Assembly (NCBI GenBank): GCA_944386485.1
Contig: CALXBG010000064.1
Location: 1-59,250 of the forward strand
Length of the DNA: 59,250 nucleotides
Direction: 5' to 3'
Source of the DNA: an uncultured Pygmaiobacter sp.
GTDB lineage: Bacteria > Bacillota > Clostridia > Oscillospirales > Ruminococcaceae
Both the position numbers and the translations under genes were made by a program. Under the pieces are notes generated by a model, which saw only the letters and a list, made by a program, of their open reading frames with translations, was not told the origin of the DNA and ran no database searches. This document shows positions 23,060 to 32,187 of this stretch, piece after piece (the first letter of the stretch is position 1; each line of letters begins with the position of its first letter).

Positions 23060-25423
23060 TCATTCTTTCTCTTCCGGCTCCTCAGTTGCCCGCAGGAAGT
23101 ACAGCCGCCCGGAGAAATCCGGCATCAGCCGCACCGCATCGTTGTACCCAGTGCCGGTAAACGACTGCTGTAATACCAACCCCGCCCGCATCAGCAGATC
23201 TCCGGCGGCGGTGTAGCTCTCCTCTTCACAGGGCAGCATATACAGCTCGCTGGCGGTGTGCATCAGCAGGCCCTCGGTATTGACCCGTACCGGCAGAACC
23301 TGGTTGATCAGACTACCGAAGGTCTTGATGTTGATCGCCTCCCGCCGCACCTCGACCCGGTAAAAGCGGTTGGGATCCAAGCCAGCCAGCCGCAGCGGCG
23401 GCTTGGTGCTGTTTGGTACCATCAATCCCATCAGTTCACCCACCACCGCCTCACGGCGGTCGGGCGACACGGTAATCCATTGGGTCTCCCGCGCGGTCAG
23501 TCCCCGGGTATCATCCGGGCCAAACGGGCTTTTGAGCCGGTAAAAATCTCCCTGTTGCAGCAGCTTTCGATGGGTTTTGTACCAGGCAATCTGCTGGCGG
23601 ATGACCTTTTTCTCCGCCGCCGTGGCGACGGTGAGATCCAGCTCATAGCCGAGCAACCCGAAAGCCGCGACATCGAACCGACCCTCGAGCGGGGACTGTC
23701 GCGCCGCCTGGTGGTTCGGGCTCGCCGAGACATGCGCCGCCATCACACAGGGCGGATAGCCGTAGCTCGTCCCGGTCTGAATCAGCTGGCGCTGGTAGGC
23801 ATCGGTATCGTCGCTGGTCCAGATCTGCGGGAAATAGCAGAGCACCCCGAGGTCAAACCGATTGCCGCCCGAAGCACAGCCCTCGAACAACACCCCGGGA
23901 CAGGCGGAGGTAATCCGGTCGAACAGATCATAGACCCCCTGGGTGAAACGGTGGGCAAACATGCCCTGATCGTCCAGCACGGGGGAATAGTTATCCGAGA
24001 CGTGGCGATTCATATCCCATTTGACATAGCGGATGTTCGCGCTGCGGATGGTGGCAACCACCTGCTCGACAATATAGTCCCGCACCTCGGCCCGGCACAG
24101 GTCGAGAACCAGCTGATTGCGGCCCTCGCTGGGTGGGACACCGGGGGTACAGATCGCCCAGTCGGGATGCGCGCGGTAAAGTTCGGAGTCCTGGTTGACC
24201 ATCTCCGGTTCGATCCAGATACCAAACTCCATCCCCAGCGCGTTGATCTTTTTCGCGAGGCCGTCCAGCCCGCCGGGCAGTTTTTTGCGGTTGACGGTAT
24301 AGTCTCCAAGTCCCGCGCTGTCACTATTGCGCGCACCGAACCATCCGTCGTCGAGCACGAACAGTTCGATTCCCAGCGCTGCGGCCTGCTTTGCCAGCCG
24401 CAGCAGCCGCCGCTCGCTGAAATCGAAGTAGGTTGCCTCCCAGTTGTTGAGCAGTACCGGCCGCTCCGCCTCGGCAAATGCAGGGGGCAGGATATGCCGG
24501 CGAACAAACCGGTGCATATTCCGGCTCATCCCGTTCTTGCCCTCGTCGGAGCAGGTCAGCACCATCCAGGGAGTGTCAAAGCCCTCTCCGGGAGCAAGCG
24601 GCCAGCTGAACCCATCGCTCTGGATTCCCTCCATCAGCCGGGTGAAGCCCATCGGGGAGAGTTCCGCCGAGCCCTCAAAGCTGCCCGAATAGATCAGGTT
24701 GCATCCATAGCAGCGGCCGTAGAACTCATTTGCGCCGTCCTCACAGAGCATAAAGAACGGGTTGGTACGGTTAGAGGAATTTCCGGTGCGGCTGCCAAAC
24801 AGCACCGTACCGACCCCGAGCCGGTGTTCATTGACCATCCGCTCCCGCGCCCAGGCGCCGTCAAAGGTGGTCAGCGTCCAACCCGCACCGGGCAGATCAA
24901 GCTGCGCGCTCATCGCCCGCTGCAACCGCATCGGCGTGCCGGTGCCGTTGACCACCCGCATACTGCGGACGATGACATCCGACGCCTCGAATACCCCGTA
25001 CCGCAGCTCGACGGTCAGGCCCCGGTCATCCGAGAGGATAACGATCAGGCATTGATCCGCCCCGTGAGGGCCGGGCAACCCCGCAAGCTCGGGCAGGCGG
25101 TCCACAACCCGGTGGGCGCGGTAGACCAGATCGGCAGTATAGCCGTCTTGGGTCTCGACAAGCAATGGGCCACGGCGATAATCTCCTTTGTTCTGGGGAG
25201 GAAATTCAAGGGGCTGCGTATCCAGCGAGAGCGGTTTGCAATCCGCGCGGTAGACCACCTCACAGCCATAACCGGCCGCCGCCTTGGCCCGCAGCGGGGC
25301 GGGGTCACGCAGGTGGATTTTGGGCCCATAGTAGAGCTGGCAGAGCAGCCCCTCCCGCGCCTCAAACAGATAGCTGGTGTGGGCGGTCTCCAGCCGGAAC
25401 AGTCCATCGGCAACCACGATCAT
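23060..25423 (-). CDS. Alpha-galactosidase, GH36
   Basis: A 787-residue GH36 enzyme releasing terminal alpha-galactose from raffinose-type sugars or galactomannan. The N-terminal beta-supersandwich is followed by the TIM barrel with FVLDDGWFGARN, the nucleophile aspartate in YVKWDMNRHVS and the acid/base aspartate in IWTSDDTDA. CASGGNRFDLG is the family signature between them. There is no signal peptide, so it is cytosolic and implies sugar uptake by a transporter encoded elsewhere; none is nearby. Monocistronic, with its own promoter and terminator. Confidence 0.95.
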   Translation of the reverse strand: MIVVADGLFRLETAHTSYLFEAREGLLCQLYYGPKIHLRDPAPLRAKAAAGYGCEVVYRADCKPLSLDTQPLEFPPQNKGDYRRGPLLVETQDGYTADLVYRAHRVVDRLPELAGLPGPHGADQCLIVILSDDRGLTVELRYGVFEASDVIVRSMRVVNGTGTPMRLQRAMSAQLDLPGAGWTLTTFDGAWARERMVNEHRLGVGTVLFGSRTGNSSNRTNPFFMLCEDGANEFYGRCYGCNLIYSGSFEGSAELSPMGFTRLMEGIQSDGFSWPLAPGEGFDTPWMVLTCSDEGKNGMSRNMHRFVRRHILPPAFAEAERPVLLNNWEATYFDFSERRLLRLAKQAAALGIELFVLDDGWFGARNSDSAGLGDYTVNRKKLPGGLDGLAKKINALGMEFGIWIEPEMVNQDSELYRAHPDWAICTPGVPPSEGRNQLVLDLCRAEVRDYIVEQVVATIRSANIRYVKWDMNRHVSDNYSPVLDDQGMFAHRFTQGVYDLFDRITSACPGVLFEGCASGGNRFDLGVLCYFPQIWTSDDTDAYQRQLIQTGTSYGYPPCVMAAHVSASPNHQAARQSPLEGRFDVAAFGLLGYELDLTVATAAEKKVIRQQIAWYKTHRKLLQQGDFYRLKSPFGPDDTRGLTARETQWITVSPDRREAVVGELMGLMVPNSTKPPLRLAGLDPNRFYRVEVRREAINIKTFGSLINQVLPVRVNTEGLLMHTASELYMLPCEEESYTAAGDLLMRAGLVLQQSFTGTGYNDAVRLMPDFSGRLYFLRATEEPEEKE

Positions 25424-25502
25424 CCCGCTTTCCCCCTCATGCCGCGGTCCGCTGGCCGATTTTGCCGAATTTGCGGACTCAAACGGTTTGATTTTCAGTC
25501 TA

Positions 25503-25532
25503 ATTATACACCCCGCGCCGGTGGTAAAACAA
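25503..25532 (-). promoter_or_regulatory. Promoter of the alpha-galactosidase gene
   Basis: On the minus strand TTGTTT, an 18-base spacer and TATAAT, about 80 bases before the start. It is back to back with the femX promoter. Confidence 0.65.
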
Positions 25533-25539
25533 CCGCCGA

Positions 25540-25550
25540 TGTGGTATACT
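25540..25550 (+). promoter_or_regulatory. Extended -10 promoter element of femX
   Basis: TGTGGTATACT, with TATACT at 25545-25550; no good -35 box is seen. The same 11-base element occurs ahead of the FakA-like gene (4941-4951) and alr (49517-49527). Confidence 0.55.
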
Positions 25551-25627
25551 ATAAAAATACACGGGCGTGGGTTTTGCCCACCCCAGTACCCGGCCGCGCA
25601 GCGGCCGCAAAGAGGGGACGACCAGAA

Positions 25628-26668
25628 TTGGAACTGTTAAAACCGGCACAGTACGGCGAGGTGGAGGCATTTGTCAGCCATCATCCCTCCGGCTGTTTTA
25701 TGCAGAGCCCCGCATGGGCGAAGGTTAAGCCGAACTGGAAGCATGAGATCGTGGTCAGCCGCACCAACGACGGCAAGCTCGCCGGCAGCATGAGCATCCT
25801 GATCATGCCGATGGGGCCCGGCGCGCTGATGTACGCGCCCCGCGGCCCGGTCTGTGATTATGATGACCGCGAGACGATCGCCGATCTGCTCGAAGGGGCA
25901 AAGGTTGTGGCAAAAAAGTACCACGCCCACATCCTCAAGATGGATCCCTATATTCTTGAGGGAGACGAAGCCCACATTGAGCTGTTCCGCTCGCTGGGCT
26001 GCGAGTTTACACCAGACGCTGCCTTTAAGGACACCATCCAGCCCCGCTACAACTACATGCTGCCCTATATCGGTGGCATGAGCGAGGAAGAGCTGCTGGC
26101 GGGCTTTGTGCGGGAGACGCGGTATTATATCCGCTATCCCGGAAAGCATGGGGTCACCTGCCGCTGGGGCGAGGACTGCCTTGACGATTTTTATAAGGTT
26201 TACTCCGAGACCGGCGAGCGGCAGGGATTCTCGATCCGGCCCAAAGAGTATCTGGCAGGCTTTTTGAAGGCTTTCCCCTCCCACGCGCGGCTGTACATGT
26301 GCTACGCGCCGGACGGGCGGCCGATCTGCGGTGGCCTGTCGGTCAACTACGCGGGCAAGACCGCTCATGTCTATGGCTGCTCGAGTGACGACCATGAACT
26401 GCGAAAGCTGCGCGCGACCTATCTGCTGCAGTGGGAAATGATGCGATGGGCACTTTCGACCGGCTGCCGCATCTACGATATGCAGGGGGTTGCCATCCGG
26501 CCGGAAGACAGCCCTCAGCTGTACAATGTATTGGGCTTCAAGCAGAACTTTACCGGCGAGATCGTGACTACTGCCGGTGAATTCCGGGTGGTCTATAACG
26601 CTGCGGTCAACGCTGCGATGGACGCCGCGCTGAAACTCCGCAGCAAGCTGCACCATCATGGATCTTGA
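25628..26668 (+). CDS. FemAB/FemX-type peptidoglycan bridge aminoacyltransferase
   Basis: A 346-residue member of the Fem family, with two GNAT-like domains: HPSGCFMQSPAWAKVKPNW near the N-terminus and the typical ending YDMQGVA...LYNVLGFKQNFTGE near the C-terminus. Such enzymes add an amino acid from aminoacyl-tRNA to the lysine or other diamino acid of lipid II at the inner membrane face. No coiled-coil tRNA-synthetase-like arm is obvious between the domains. The TTG start at 25628 fits AGAGGGG ten bases upstream. The stop is 47 bases before metG. Confidence 0.87.
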   Translation: MELLKPAQYGEVEAFVSHHPSGCFMQSPAWAKVKPNWKHEIVVSRTNDGKLAGSMSILIMPMGPGALMYAPRGPVCDYDDRETIADLLEGAKVVAKKYHAHILKMDPYILEGDEAHIELFRSLGCEFTPDAAFKDTIQPRYNYMLPYIGGMSEEELLAGFVRETRYYIRYPGKHGVTCRWGEDCLDDFYKVYSETGERQGFSIRPKEYLAGFLKAFPSHARLYMCYAPDGRPICGGLSVNYAGKTAHVYGCSSDDHELRKLRATYLLQWEMMRWALSTGCRIYDMQGVAIRPEDSPQLYNVLGFKQNFTGEIVTTAGEFRVVYNAAVNAAMDAALKLRSKLHHHGS

Positions 26669-26715
26669 TTCGTTTCCGGGCTGTGCCCGTTGAATTTTGA
26701 GGAGGGGGAGACTCT

Positions 26716-28692
26716 ATGCAGGAAAAAAAGACCTTTTATATTACCACACCGATCTACTATCCGTCGGACAAGCTGCACATCGGCCACAGCTACACCACCG
26801 TGGCCTGTGATGCGCTGGCCCGCTACAAGCGGCTGCAGGGCTATGACGTGATGTTCCTGACCGGCACCGACGAGCACGGCCAAAAGATTCAGGACAAGGC
26901 CGCCGATAAGGGGGTTACGCCGCAGCAGTATGTCGACGATATTGTCGCCGGCATCAAGGACCTGTGGAAGCTGATGGACATCAGCTACGACCGGTTCATT
27001 CGTACCACCGACGATTACCATGTCGCCTCGGTGCAGAAGATCTTCCGCAAGTTGTACGACAAGGGAGACATCTACAAGGGCGTTTACAAGGGACATTACT
27101 GCAAGCCCTGCGAGAGCTTCTGGACCGACAGTCAGCTGGTTGACGGCAAGTGCCCCGACTGCGGCCGCGAGGTCTATGAGGCCGAGGAGGAGGCCTACTT
27201 CTTCAAGATCAGCAAGTACTCCGACCGGCTGCTGCAGTACTATGCCGATCATCCCGACTTCATCCAGCCCGAGACCCGCAAGAACGAGATGATCGCCTTC
27301 ATCGGCCAGGGCTTGCAGGATACCTGTGTCTCCCGTACCAGCGTCAAATGGGGTATTCCGGTTGACTTTGATCCGAACCACACCATCTATGTCTGGATTG
27401 ACGCGCTCTCCAACTACATCACCGCGCTGGGCTGGGGCAACGACAAATACCATGACTATGACCGCTACTGGCCGGCCGATATCCACATGGTCGGCAAGGA
27501 GATTTTGCGGTTCCATACCATCATCTGGCCGGCTATGCTGATGGCGCTGGATCTGCCGCTGCCCAAAAAGGTCTTTGGCCACGGCTGGGTGCTGATCGAC
27601 GGCGGCAAGATGAGCAAATCCAAGGGTAACATCGTTGACCCGGTGATCCTCTGCGACCGGTATGGTGTGGATGCGATCCGCTACTTCCTGCTGCGTGAGA
27701 TTCCGTTCGGCAACGACGGCGTCTTCACCAATGAATCCCTGATCAACCGGATCAACACCGATCTGGCCAACGATCTGGGCAACCTGCTCAGCCGTACCGC
27801 CGCGATGGTCAAGAAGTACTTTGGCGGCGTGCTGCCTGCCGAGCGTGAGGCCGATCCCCTTGACGAGGAGCTGCGCGCACTCTGTACCGCGCTGCCCGGC
27901 AGGGTGACCGACTGCATGGACAAGCTGTTGCTGCCGCAGGCGCTGATGGAGATCTTCAAGCCCATCCAGCGGGCAAACAAGTACATTGACGAGACCGCAC
28001 CCTGGCTGCTGGCCAAGGACGAGAGCAAAAAGGCACGGCTGGCCGCAGTACTGGCCAACCTCTGTGAGGTACTGCGGTATGCTGCGGTGCTTCTTACCCC
28101 CTTCCTGCCTACCACCGGTCCGAAGATTGCCGACCAGCTGGGTCTCAACGAGGCACAGCGGAGCTTTGACGCGCTGGCACAGTTCGACGCGCTGGAGGGT
28201 GGCCATGTGATCCCGGGCGGAGACGCTCTGTTCCCCCGAATCGACGTTGCCAAAGAGCTGGCCGCTCTCGAAGCGGAGCGGGCTGCACGCGCTGCGGCGG
28301 CAGCTGCCGCCGCCCCTGCTCCTGTCGAGGAACAGCCGGGCGAGCCGATTGAGCATGAGGCAGAGATCGACTTTGACGGTTTCTGCAAGGTCGAGATGCG
28401 GGTAGCGCAGGTGCGAAGCTGCGAGCGGATGAAAGAGTCCAAAAAGCTGTTGCGGCTGACCGTCTTTGACGGTGAGCGGGAGCGGACCATCCTCTCCGGT
28501 ATTGCCAAGTGGTATGCGCCGGAAGACCTGATCGGCAAAAAGGTTGGCGTAGTCGTCAACCTCGCTGCCCGTCCGATGATGGGCGGCAAGTATCTGTCCG
28601 AGGGCATGATCCTTGCCGCAGATACCGAAGACGGCGGCGCTTCGGTCTCCTTCTTCCCCGACAGCGTCAAGGCCGGCAGCCGGATCCATTGA
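26716..28692 (+). CDS. metG: Methionyl-tRNA synthetase
   Basis: A 658-residue class I synthetase. HIGH-type motif LHIGHSYTT at 19-27, a zinc knuckle with two CxxC pairs (CKPC and CPDC), and the KMSKS loop in GGKMSKSKGN. After an alanine-rich linker (about 520-545) comes a C-terminal EMAPII/Trbp111-like tRNA-binding domain (FDGFCKVEMRVAQV onward), giving the long dimeric form. The start follows GAGGAGGGGGAG. Despite the amino-acid theme, the short upstream gap cannot hold a T-box, so it is co-transcribed with the FemX gene. Confidence 0.96.
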   Translation: MQEKKTFYITTPIYYPSDKLHIGHSYTTVACDALARYKRLQGYDVMFLTGTDEHGQKIQDKAADKGVTPQQYVDDIVAGIKDLWKLMDISYDRFIRTTDDYHVASVQKIFRKLYDKGDIYKGVYKGHYCKPCESFWTDSQLVDGKCPDCGREVYEAEEEAYFFKISKYSDRLLQYYADHPDFIQPETRKNEMIAFIGQGLQDTCVSRTSVKWGIPVDFDPNHTIYVWIDALSNYITALGWGNDKYHDYDRYWPADIHMVGKEILRFHTIIWPAMLMALDLPLPKKVFGHGWVLIDGGKMSKSKGNIVDPVILCDRYGVDAIRYFLLREIPFGNDGVFTNESLINRINTDLANDLGNLLSRTAAMVKKYFGGVLPAEREADPLDEELRALCTALPGRVTDCMDKLLLPQALMEIFKPIQRANKYIDETAPWLLAKDESKKARLAAVLANLCEVLRYAAVLLTPFLPTTGPKIADQLGLNEAQRSFDALAQFDALEGGHVIPGGDALFPRIDVAKELAALEAERAARAAAAAAAAPAPVEEQPGEPIEHEAEIDFDGFCKVEMRVAQVRSCERMKESKKLLRLTVFDGERERTILSGIAKWYAPEDLIGKKVGVVVNLAARPMMGGKYLSEGMILAADTEDGGASVSFFPDSVKAGSRIH

Positions 28693-28708
28693 TCTTTTAT
28701 ACAAACCC

Positions 28709-28735
28709 AAAAAAGCTGCTGCGGCAGCTTTTTTT
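28709..28735 (+). terminator. Terminator of metG
   Basis: AAAAAAGCTGC pairs with GCAGCTTTTTT around a TGCG loop, with a T7 run, 17 bases after the metG stop. Confidence 0.88.
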
Positions 28736-28759
28736 GAGCTTAAAATGAGGTGTGTGAAG

Positions 28760-29689
28760 TTGACAGAATCCCGTCAGAAAAAAATTTATTCCAGCCCGCT
28801 TGGAATGACCCTGCTTGCCCTCTTTTGCATCTTGCTGTGGAGCAGCGCGATCCCGATGACCAAACTGGGGTATGCCGCCTTTGGCATCGGGGCGGACGCT
28901 TCGGTCTTCACCAAGCTGCTGTTTGCCGGTATCCGATTCACCCTCGCCGGCATTACGGTATTGGTGCTGGGCAGCGCCGCGGCCCGCAAACCGCTGACCT
29001 TCCGCCGAAATCAATGGGGCAAGGTGCTGCTTTTCGGCCTGATGCAGGCCAGCGTCCAGTACCTGTTCTACTATATTGGGTTGTCCCACTCCTCCGGCAC
29101 ACTCGGCAGCATTCTGGTCTCCACCGCCGCCTTCTTCGTGGTGCTGGCTGCCCCGCTGTTTTATCCGCAGGACAAACTGACTGTACTCAAGGGGCTGGGG
29201 TGCATGCTGGGTCTTGTCGGCATCGTGGTCGCTTCGGCGGGTGGACAGATTCAGTTCACCCTGACCGGTGAAGGCTTTTTGCTGCTCTCAGCTGCGGCAA
29301 ACGCCGCGAGCTCGCTGCTCTCCCGCCGGTATACCCAGGAGATTCCTCCGATGGTACTGACCGGCTGGGGACTGACCTTCGGCGGCGCGTTGCTGCTCGC
29401 GGTCGGACTCGCCGGCGGCGGCACGCTGCCCCAGGTCAACGGACAGGCTCTCGGGATCCTCTGTTACCTGTTTTTGCTCTCGGCGGTCGCTTTTTCCATC
29501 TGGAACAGCCTGCTCAAATACAATGACGCCGGAAAAGTCTGCATCTTCAACTCCCTCTCCCCGATCTTTGGCACCTTCCTCTCAATTCTGATTCTGGGTG
29601 AGGACTCGTTCCAGCTGCGGTATCTTATCTCGTTGGTGCTGGTCTGCGGCGGCGTTTATCTGGTCAACCGGACCGTGAAGAAGGGGTAA
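28760..29689 (+). CDS. EamA/DMT family transporter
   Basis: A 309-residue membrane protein with ten predicted helices in two EamA repeats, for example LLALFCILLWSSAIPMTKLG and LSAVAFSIWNSLLKYN, the latter at the start of the last EamA motif. These are metabolite or amino-acid exporters of the drug/metabolite superfamily; the substrate is unknown. TTG 28760 is preferred because GAGGTG (28747-28752) sits seven bases before it; an ATG at 28745 and a GTG at 28754 are also in frame. The tatD start is four bases after its stop. Confidence 0.85.
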   Translation: MTESRQKKIYSSPLGMTLLALFCILLWSSAIPMTKLGYAAFGIGADASVFTKLLFAGIRFTLAGITVLVLGSAAARKPLTFRRNQWGKVLLFGLMQASVQYLFYYIGLSHSSGTLGSILVSTAAFFVVLAAPLFYPQDKLTVLKGLGCMLGLVGIVVASAGGQIQFTLTGEGFLLLSAAANAASSLLSRRYTQEIPPMVLTGWGLTFGGALLLAVGLAGGGTLPQVNGQALGILCYLFLLSAVAFSIWNSLLKYNDAGKVCIFNSLSPIFGTFLSILILGEDSFQLRYLISLVLVCGGVYLVNRTVKKG

Positions 29690-29693
29690 CGCC

Positions 29694-30494
29694 ATGCCGA
29701 TCTTTGACACCCATGCCCATTATACCGCCTCTGCCTTTCACGACGACCGGGACGCGCTGCTCGCCGGCCTGCCCGCACGAGGGGTGGCGCTGGTTCTGGA
29801 CTGCGGCACCGATCTTGATTCCAGCCTTGCCAGCCTTGCACTCGCCGAGCGGTATTCCTTTCTCTATACCGCGGCCGGTATTCATCCCGAGAGCCTGATC
29901 GAGGAGGACGCCTCGACCCGGACCCGCTTTCAGGGAGACTGGCGGGCAGAGATGGCGGCAATCCGCCCGCTTTATGACCACCCGAAGGTGGTCGCGGTCG
30001 GAGAATGTGGTCTTGACTACCATTGGCCAATCCCAAAAGAGGAACAAATCGCCCTGTTTGAGGCCGAGATTCGGCTCTCCCTCGAGCTGGATCTTCCAAT
30101 CATTGTCCACGACCGGGAGGCGCACGCCGACACCTATGCGTTGCTGCGCCGCTACCGCCCGAAGGGAGTGGTACATTGCTATTCGGGCAGCGCCGAAGAT
30201 GTCCGCTGGCTGACCGCACAGGGGCTCTATATCGGTTTTGGCGGAGTGACAACCTTTAAGAACGCCCGCAAGGTTCTGGAAGCCGCTGCGGCCGTCCCGC
30301 CGGACAAGCTGCTGATCGAGACCGATGCGCCCTATATGGCCCCGGTTCCCTTCCGCGGCAAGCGAAATGACTCGGCTCTGCTCTGTCATGTTGCCGATAC
30401 TCTCGCCGCGCTGCGCCAGGTTACTCCGCAACAACTTCTGGATCAAACGCTGACCAACGGTTGCCGGTTGTTCGGCATCCATCCAGCCGACTAA
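29694..30494 (+). CDS. tatD: TatD family metal-dependent deoxyribonuclease
   Basis: A 266-residue TIM-barrel metallohydrolase. Metal ligands and signatures: FDTHAHY at 4-10, GECGLDYHW, PIIVHDREAH, GVVHCYSG and ETDAPYM. Family members are Mg2+-dependent 3'-5' exonucleases acting on DNA or RNA during repair or turnover. It is coupled to the EamA gene by a four-base gap; its stop is 11 bases before the large BirA palindrome, which also serves as its terminator. Confidence 0.93.
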   Translation: MPIFDTHAHYTASAFHDDRDALLAGLPARGVALVLDCGTDLDSSLASLALAERYSFLYTAAGIHPESLIEEDASTRTRFQGDWRAEMAAIRPLYDHPKVVAVGECGLDYHWPIPKEEQIALFEAEIRLSLELDLPIIVHDREAHADTYALLRRYRPKGVVHCYSGSAEDVRWLTAQGLYIGFGGVTTFKNARKVLEAAAAVPPDKLLIETDAPYMAPVPFRGKRNDSALLCHVADTLAALRQVTPQQLLDQTLTNGCRLFGIHPAD

Positions 30495-30505
30495 TTTCAA
30501 ATTCT

Positions 30506-30553
30506 TACGCCTATTGTCAACCACTTTTATCTTATCGGTTGACAATAGGCGTA
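30506..30553. promoter_or_regulatory. BirA operator, also the tatD terminator
   Basis: A 17-bp perfect inverted repeat: TACGCCTATTGTCAACC, 14 bases, GGTTGACAATAGGCGTA. The core TTGTCAACC-N14-GGTTGACAA fits the BirA operator pattern TTGTxAACC-N14-16-GGTTxACAA known from Firmicutes and enterobacteria. The palindrome is followed by T7 on the plus strand, so as RNA it forms a strong intrinsic terminator for the upstream gene. The right half-site covers the -35 box of the birA promoter. Confidence 0.88.
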
Positions 30554-30567
30554 TTTTTTTATACAAT
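30539..30567 (+). promoter_or_regulatory. Promoter of birA-bioY
   Basis: A perfect TTGACA (30539-30544), a 17-base spacer and TACAAT (30562-30567). The -35 lies inside the right arm of the BirA operator, so biotin-loaded BirA would block RNA polymerase. Confidence 0.85.
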
Positions 30568-30598
30568 GAGAGAGCTGAACAGAAAGGGGGAAGACGAG

Positions 30599-31567
30599 TT
30601 GGAGTTTTCAACCAAACAAGCGCTTTTGGATGCGCTTCGTGCTGCACCGGATCGTTGGCAGAGCGGTGCGGCGCTGGCCAGACTGCTGGGCGTCAGCCGC
30701 AATGCGGTTTGGAAAGCCGCAGAAGAACTGCGGGCAGAGGGTTTGGCGCTGGAATCGGTTCCCCGGCGCGGCTACCGGATCGGCACCGGCGGTGAGCTTT
30801 TTACCGCCGAGGAATTTCGAACCCGGCTGGGTCCCGGCTGGCAGGCAGAGGTTTGGCCCAGCCTTACCTCAACCAATGACCGAGCGCGCGCGGCGGCGGC
30901 CGAGGGTGTTGCGGGACCCTTGCTGGTGGCAGCCACAGTACAGACGTCAGGGCGCGGGCGCCGGGGACGCGCCTTTTTTTCTCCGCCCGGCAGCGGCCTG
31001 TATTTCAGCCTGTTGCTGCGGCCCGCACTTCTTGCGGTCGATGCGCCGCTGGTGACCGCCGCAGCCGCGGTAGCAGCGCGTCGGGCGCTGCTTCAGTTTG
31101 GGGTACGGCTTGAGATTCGATGGGTCAATGATCTGATGTCGGACGGAAAAAAGGCCGGCGGAATCCTGACTGAGTCGGTTTCAAATCTGGAGGACGGCGG
31201 GCTGGAATATCTTGTTGCAGGTTTCGGCTTAAACCTGACTTCACCCGCGGATGGCTTCCCGTCCAGCCTTCCGGAGGCGGGCGCTCTGTTTGGCGGAGAA
31301 CTTCCAGCTGGCCGTGCACAGATTGCCGCCGCGATCGCCCTTGAATTTGAACAACTGATTCACCGGTTGCCGGAGGCCGATTTTATGTCGGAATACCGCG
31401 AAGCCAATCTGCTTCAGCCGGGGACACGGGTTTTTGTCTCTCCTGCACGGGGTGAACAGTATCCTGCTCTCGTGCAGCAGATCGATCCATCCGGGAGGCT
31501 CGTGGTCAAAACATCCGATGGACAGCTTCAAGTTCTTACCGGCGGAGAGGTATTTATCGCCGAATAA
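30599..31567 (+). CDS. birA: Bifunctional biotin--protein ligase and biotin operon repressor
   Basis: A 322-residue group II biotin ligase. The N-terminal winged helix (about 5-62) has ARLLGVSRNAVWKAAEELR and GYRI, so it can bind DNA. The catalytic domain has TSGRGRRGRAFFSPPGSGLY for biotinyl-AMP and WVNDLMSDGKKAGGILTE, where the canonical KWPND reads RWVND. A small C-terminal SH3-like domain follows. It biotinylates carboxylase carrier domains and represses its own operator when biotin is plentiful. The TTG at 30599 is chosen from AGAAAGGGGG at 30581-30590; an ATG at 30566 overlaps the -10 box and is excluded. Confidence 0.93.
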   Translation: MEFSTKQALLDALRAAPDRWQSGAALARLLGVSRNAVWKAAEELRAEGLALESVPRRGYRIGTGGELFTAEEFRTRLGPGWQAEVWPSLTSTNDRARAAAAEGVAGPLLVAATVQTSGRGRRGRAFFSPPGSGLYFSLLLRPALLAVDAPLVTAAAAVAARRALLQFGVRLEIRWVNDLMSDGKKAGGILTESVSNLEDGGLEYLVAGFGLNLTSPADGFPSSLPEAGALFGGELPAGRAQIAAAIALEFEQLIHRLPEADFMSEYREANLLQPGTRVFVSPARGEQYPALVQQIDPSGRLVVKTSDGQLQVLTGGEVFIAE

Positions 31568-31590
31568 CACAACATTTTGGAGGTCTTTTC

Positions 31591-32127
31591 ATGGAACAGC
31601 ACATTATAAAAGCAAGGCAGATGGTCAGTGCCGCGATCTTTGCCGCCGTTCTTGCCGTCCTGTCCCAGATTGTTTTGCCGATCGGACCGGTTCCCTTTAA
31701 TCTCGCGGTTCTCGGCGCATATCTCAGCGGTTGCTTGATGCCACCCATCTGGGCAGTCAGTTCGGTTGGAGTCTACCTGCTGATGGGGCTGATTGGGATT
31801 CCGGTTTTTGCAGGTTTTTCGGGCGGGCCCGCCGTCTTCTTTGGTCCGACCGGCGGTTATCTTGCAGGGTATCTTTTTATCGCACTATGCACCTCGTTTG
31901 CAGTTCATCGCAGCGGAAAGATTTCTCGAATTTTCCCCGCAATGATCGCTGGTCTTGCCATCTGCTATCTGCTTGGTACGGGTTGGTTTATGTTGGTCAC
32001 CGGCAGCAGATTGGGCGAAAGTCTGATGCTCTGTGTTGTTCCTTTCATTTTGCCCGACCTGTGCAAGGCGGTTGTCGCTTTGATTCTCACCCGTTCGGTG
32101 AAAGCGCGGATGTCTCACCGCACCTGA
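31591..32127 (+). CDS. bioY: Biotin transporter BioY (ECF S component)
   Basis: A 178-residue membrane protein with six helices, full length for BioY. The family signature PVPFNLAVLGAYLSGCLM and the GPTGGYLAGYLF segment are clear. It binds biotin in the membrane and works with the energy-coupling AT module (EcfA/EcfT), which is not in this window and is probably shared. It lies 23 bases after birA with its own TTTGGAGG site, and so falls under the same BirA operator. Confidence 0.94.
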   Translation: MEQHIIKARQMVSAAIFAAVLAVLSQIVLPIGPVPFNLAVLGAYLSGCLMPPIWAVSSVGVYLLMGLIGIPVFAGFSGGPAVFFGPTGGYLAGYLFIALCTSFAVHRSGKISRIFPAMIAGLAICYLLGTGWFMLVTGSRLGESLMLCVVPFILPDLCKAVVALILTRSVKARMSHRT

Positions 32128-32136
32128 ATACAAAAG

Positions 32137-32175
32137 AAAATCGGCTGAGCCCATTAGGGCCCAGCCGATTTTTTT
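32137..32175. terminator. Bidirectional terminator after bioY
   Basis: AAAATCGGCTG-A-GCCC pairs with GGGC-C-CAGCCGATTTT around an ATTA loop, with a T7 run on plus. It lies between bioY and the convergent membrane-protein gene. Confidence 0.85.
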
Positions 32176-32187
32176 ACTTGTAAACGC

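Noticed and set aside
23258..26668. Plus-strand frame opposite the GH36 gene reading into femX
   Set aside because: The upstream part is antisense to a strong GH36 enzyme. The real femX starts at TTG 25628 with its own site and promoter element.
26669..26715. T-box leader for metG
   Set aside because: Only 47 bases separate femX and metG, too few for a T-box, and no specifier or AGGGUGGNACCGCG-like sequence is present.
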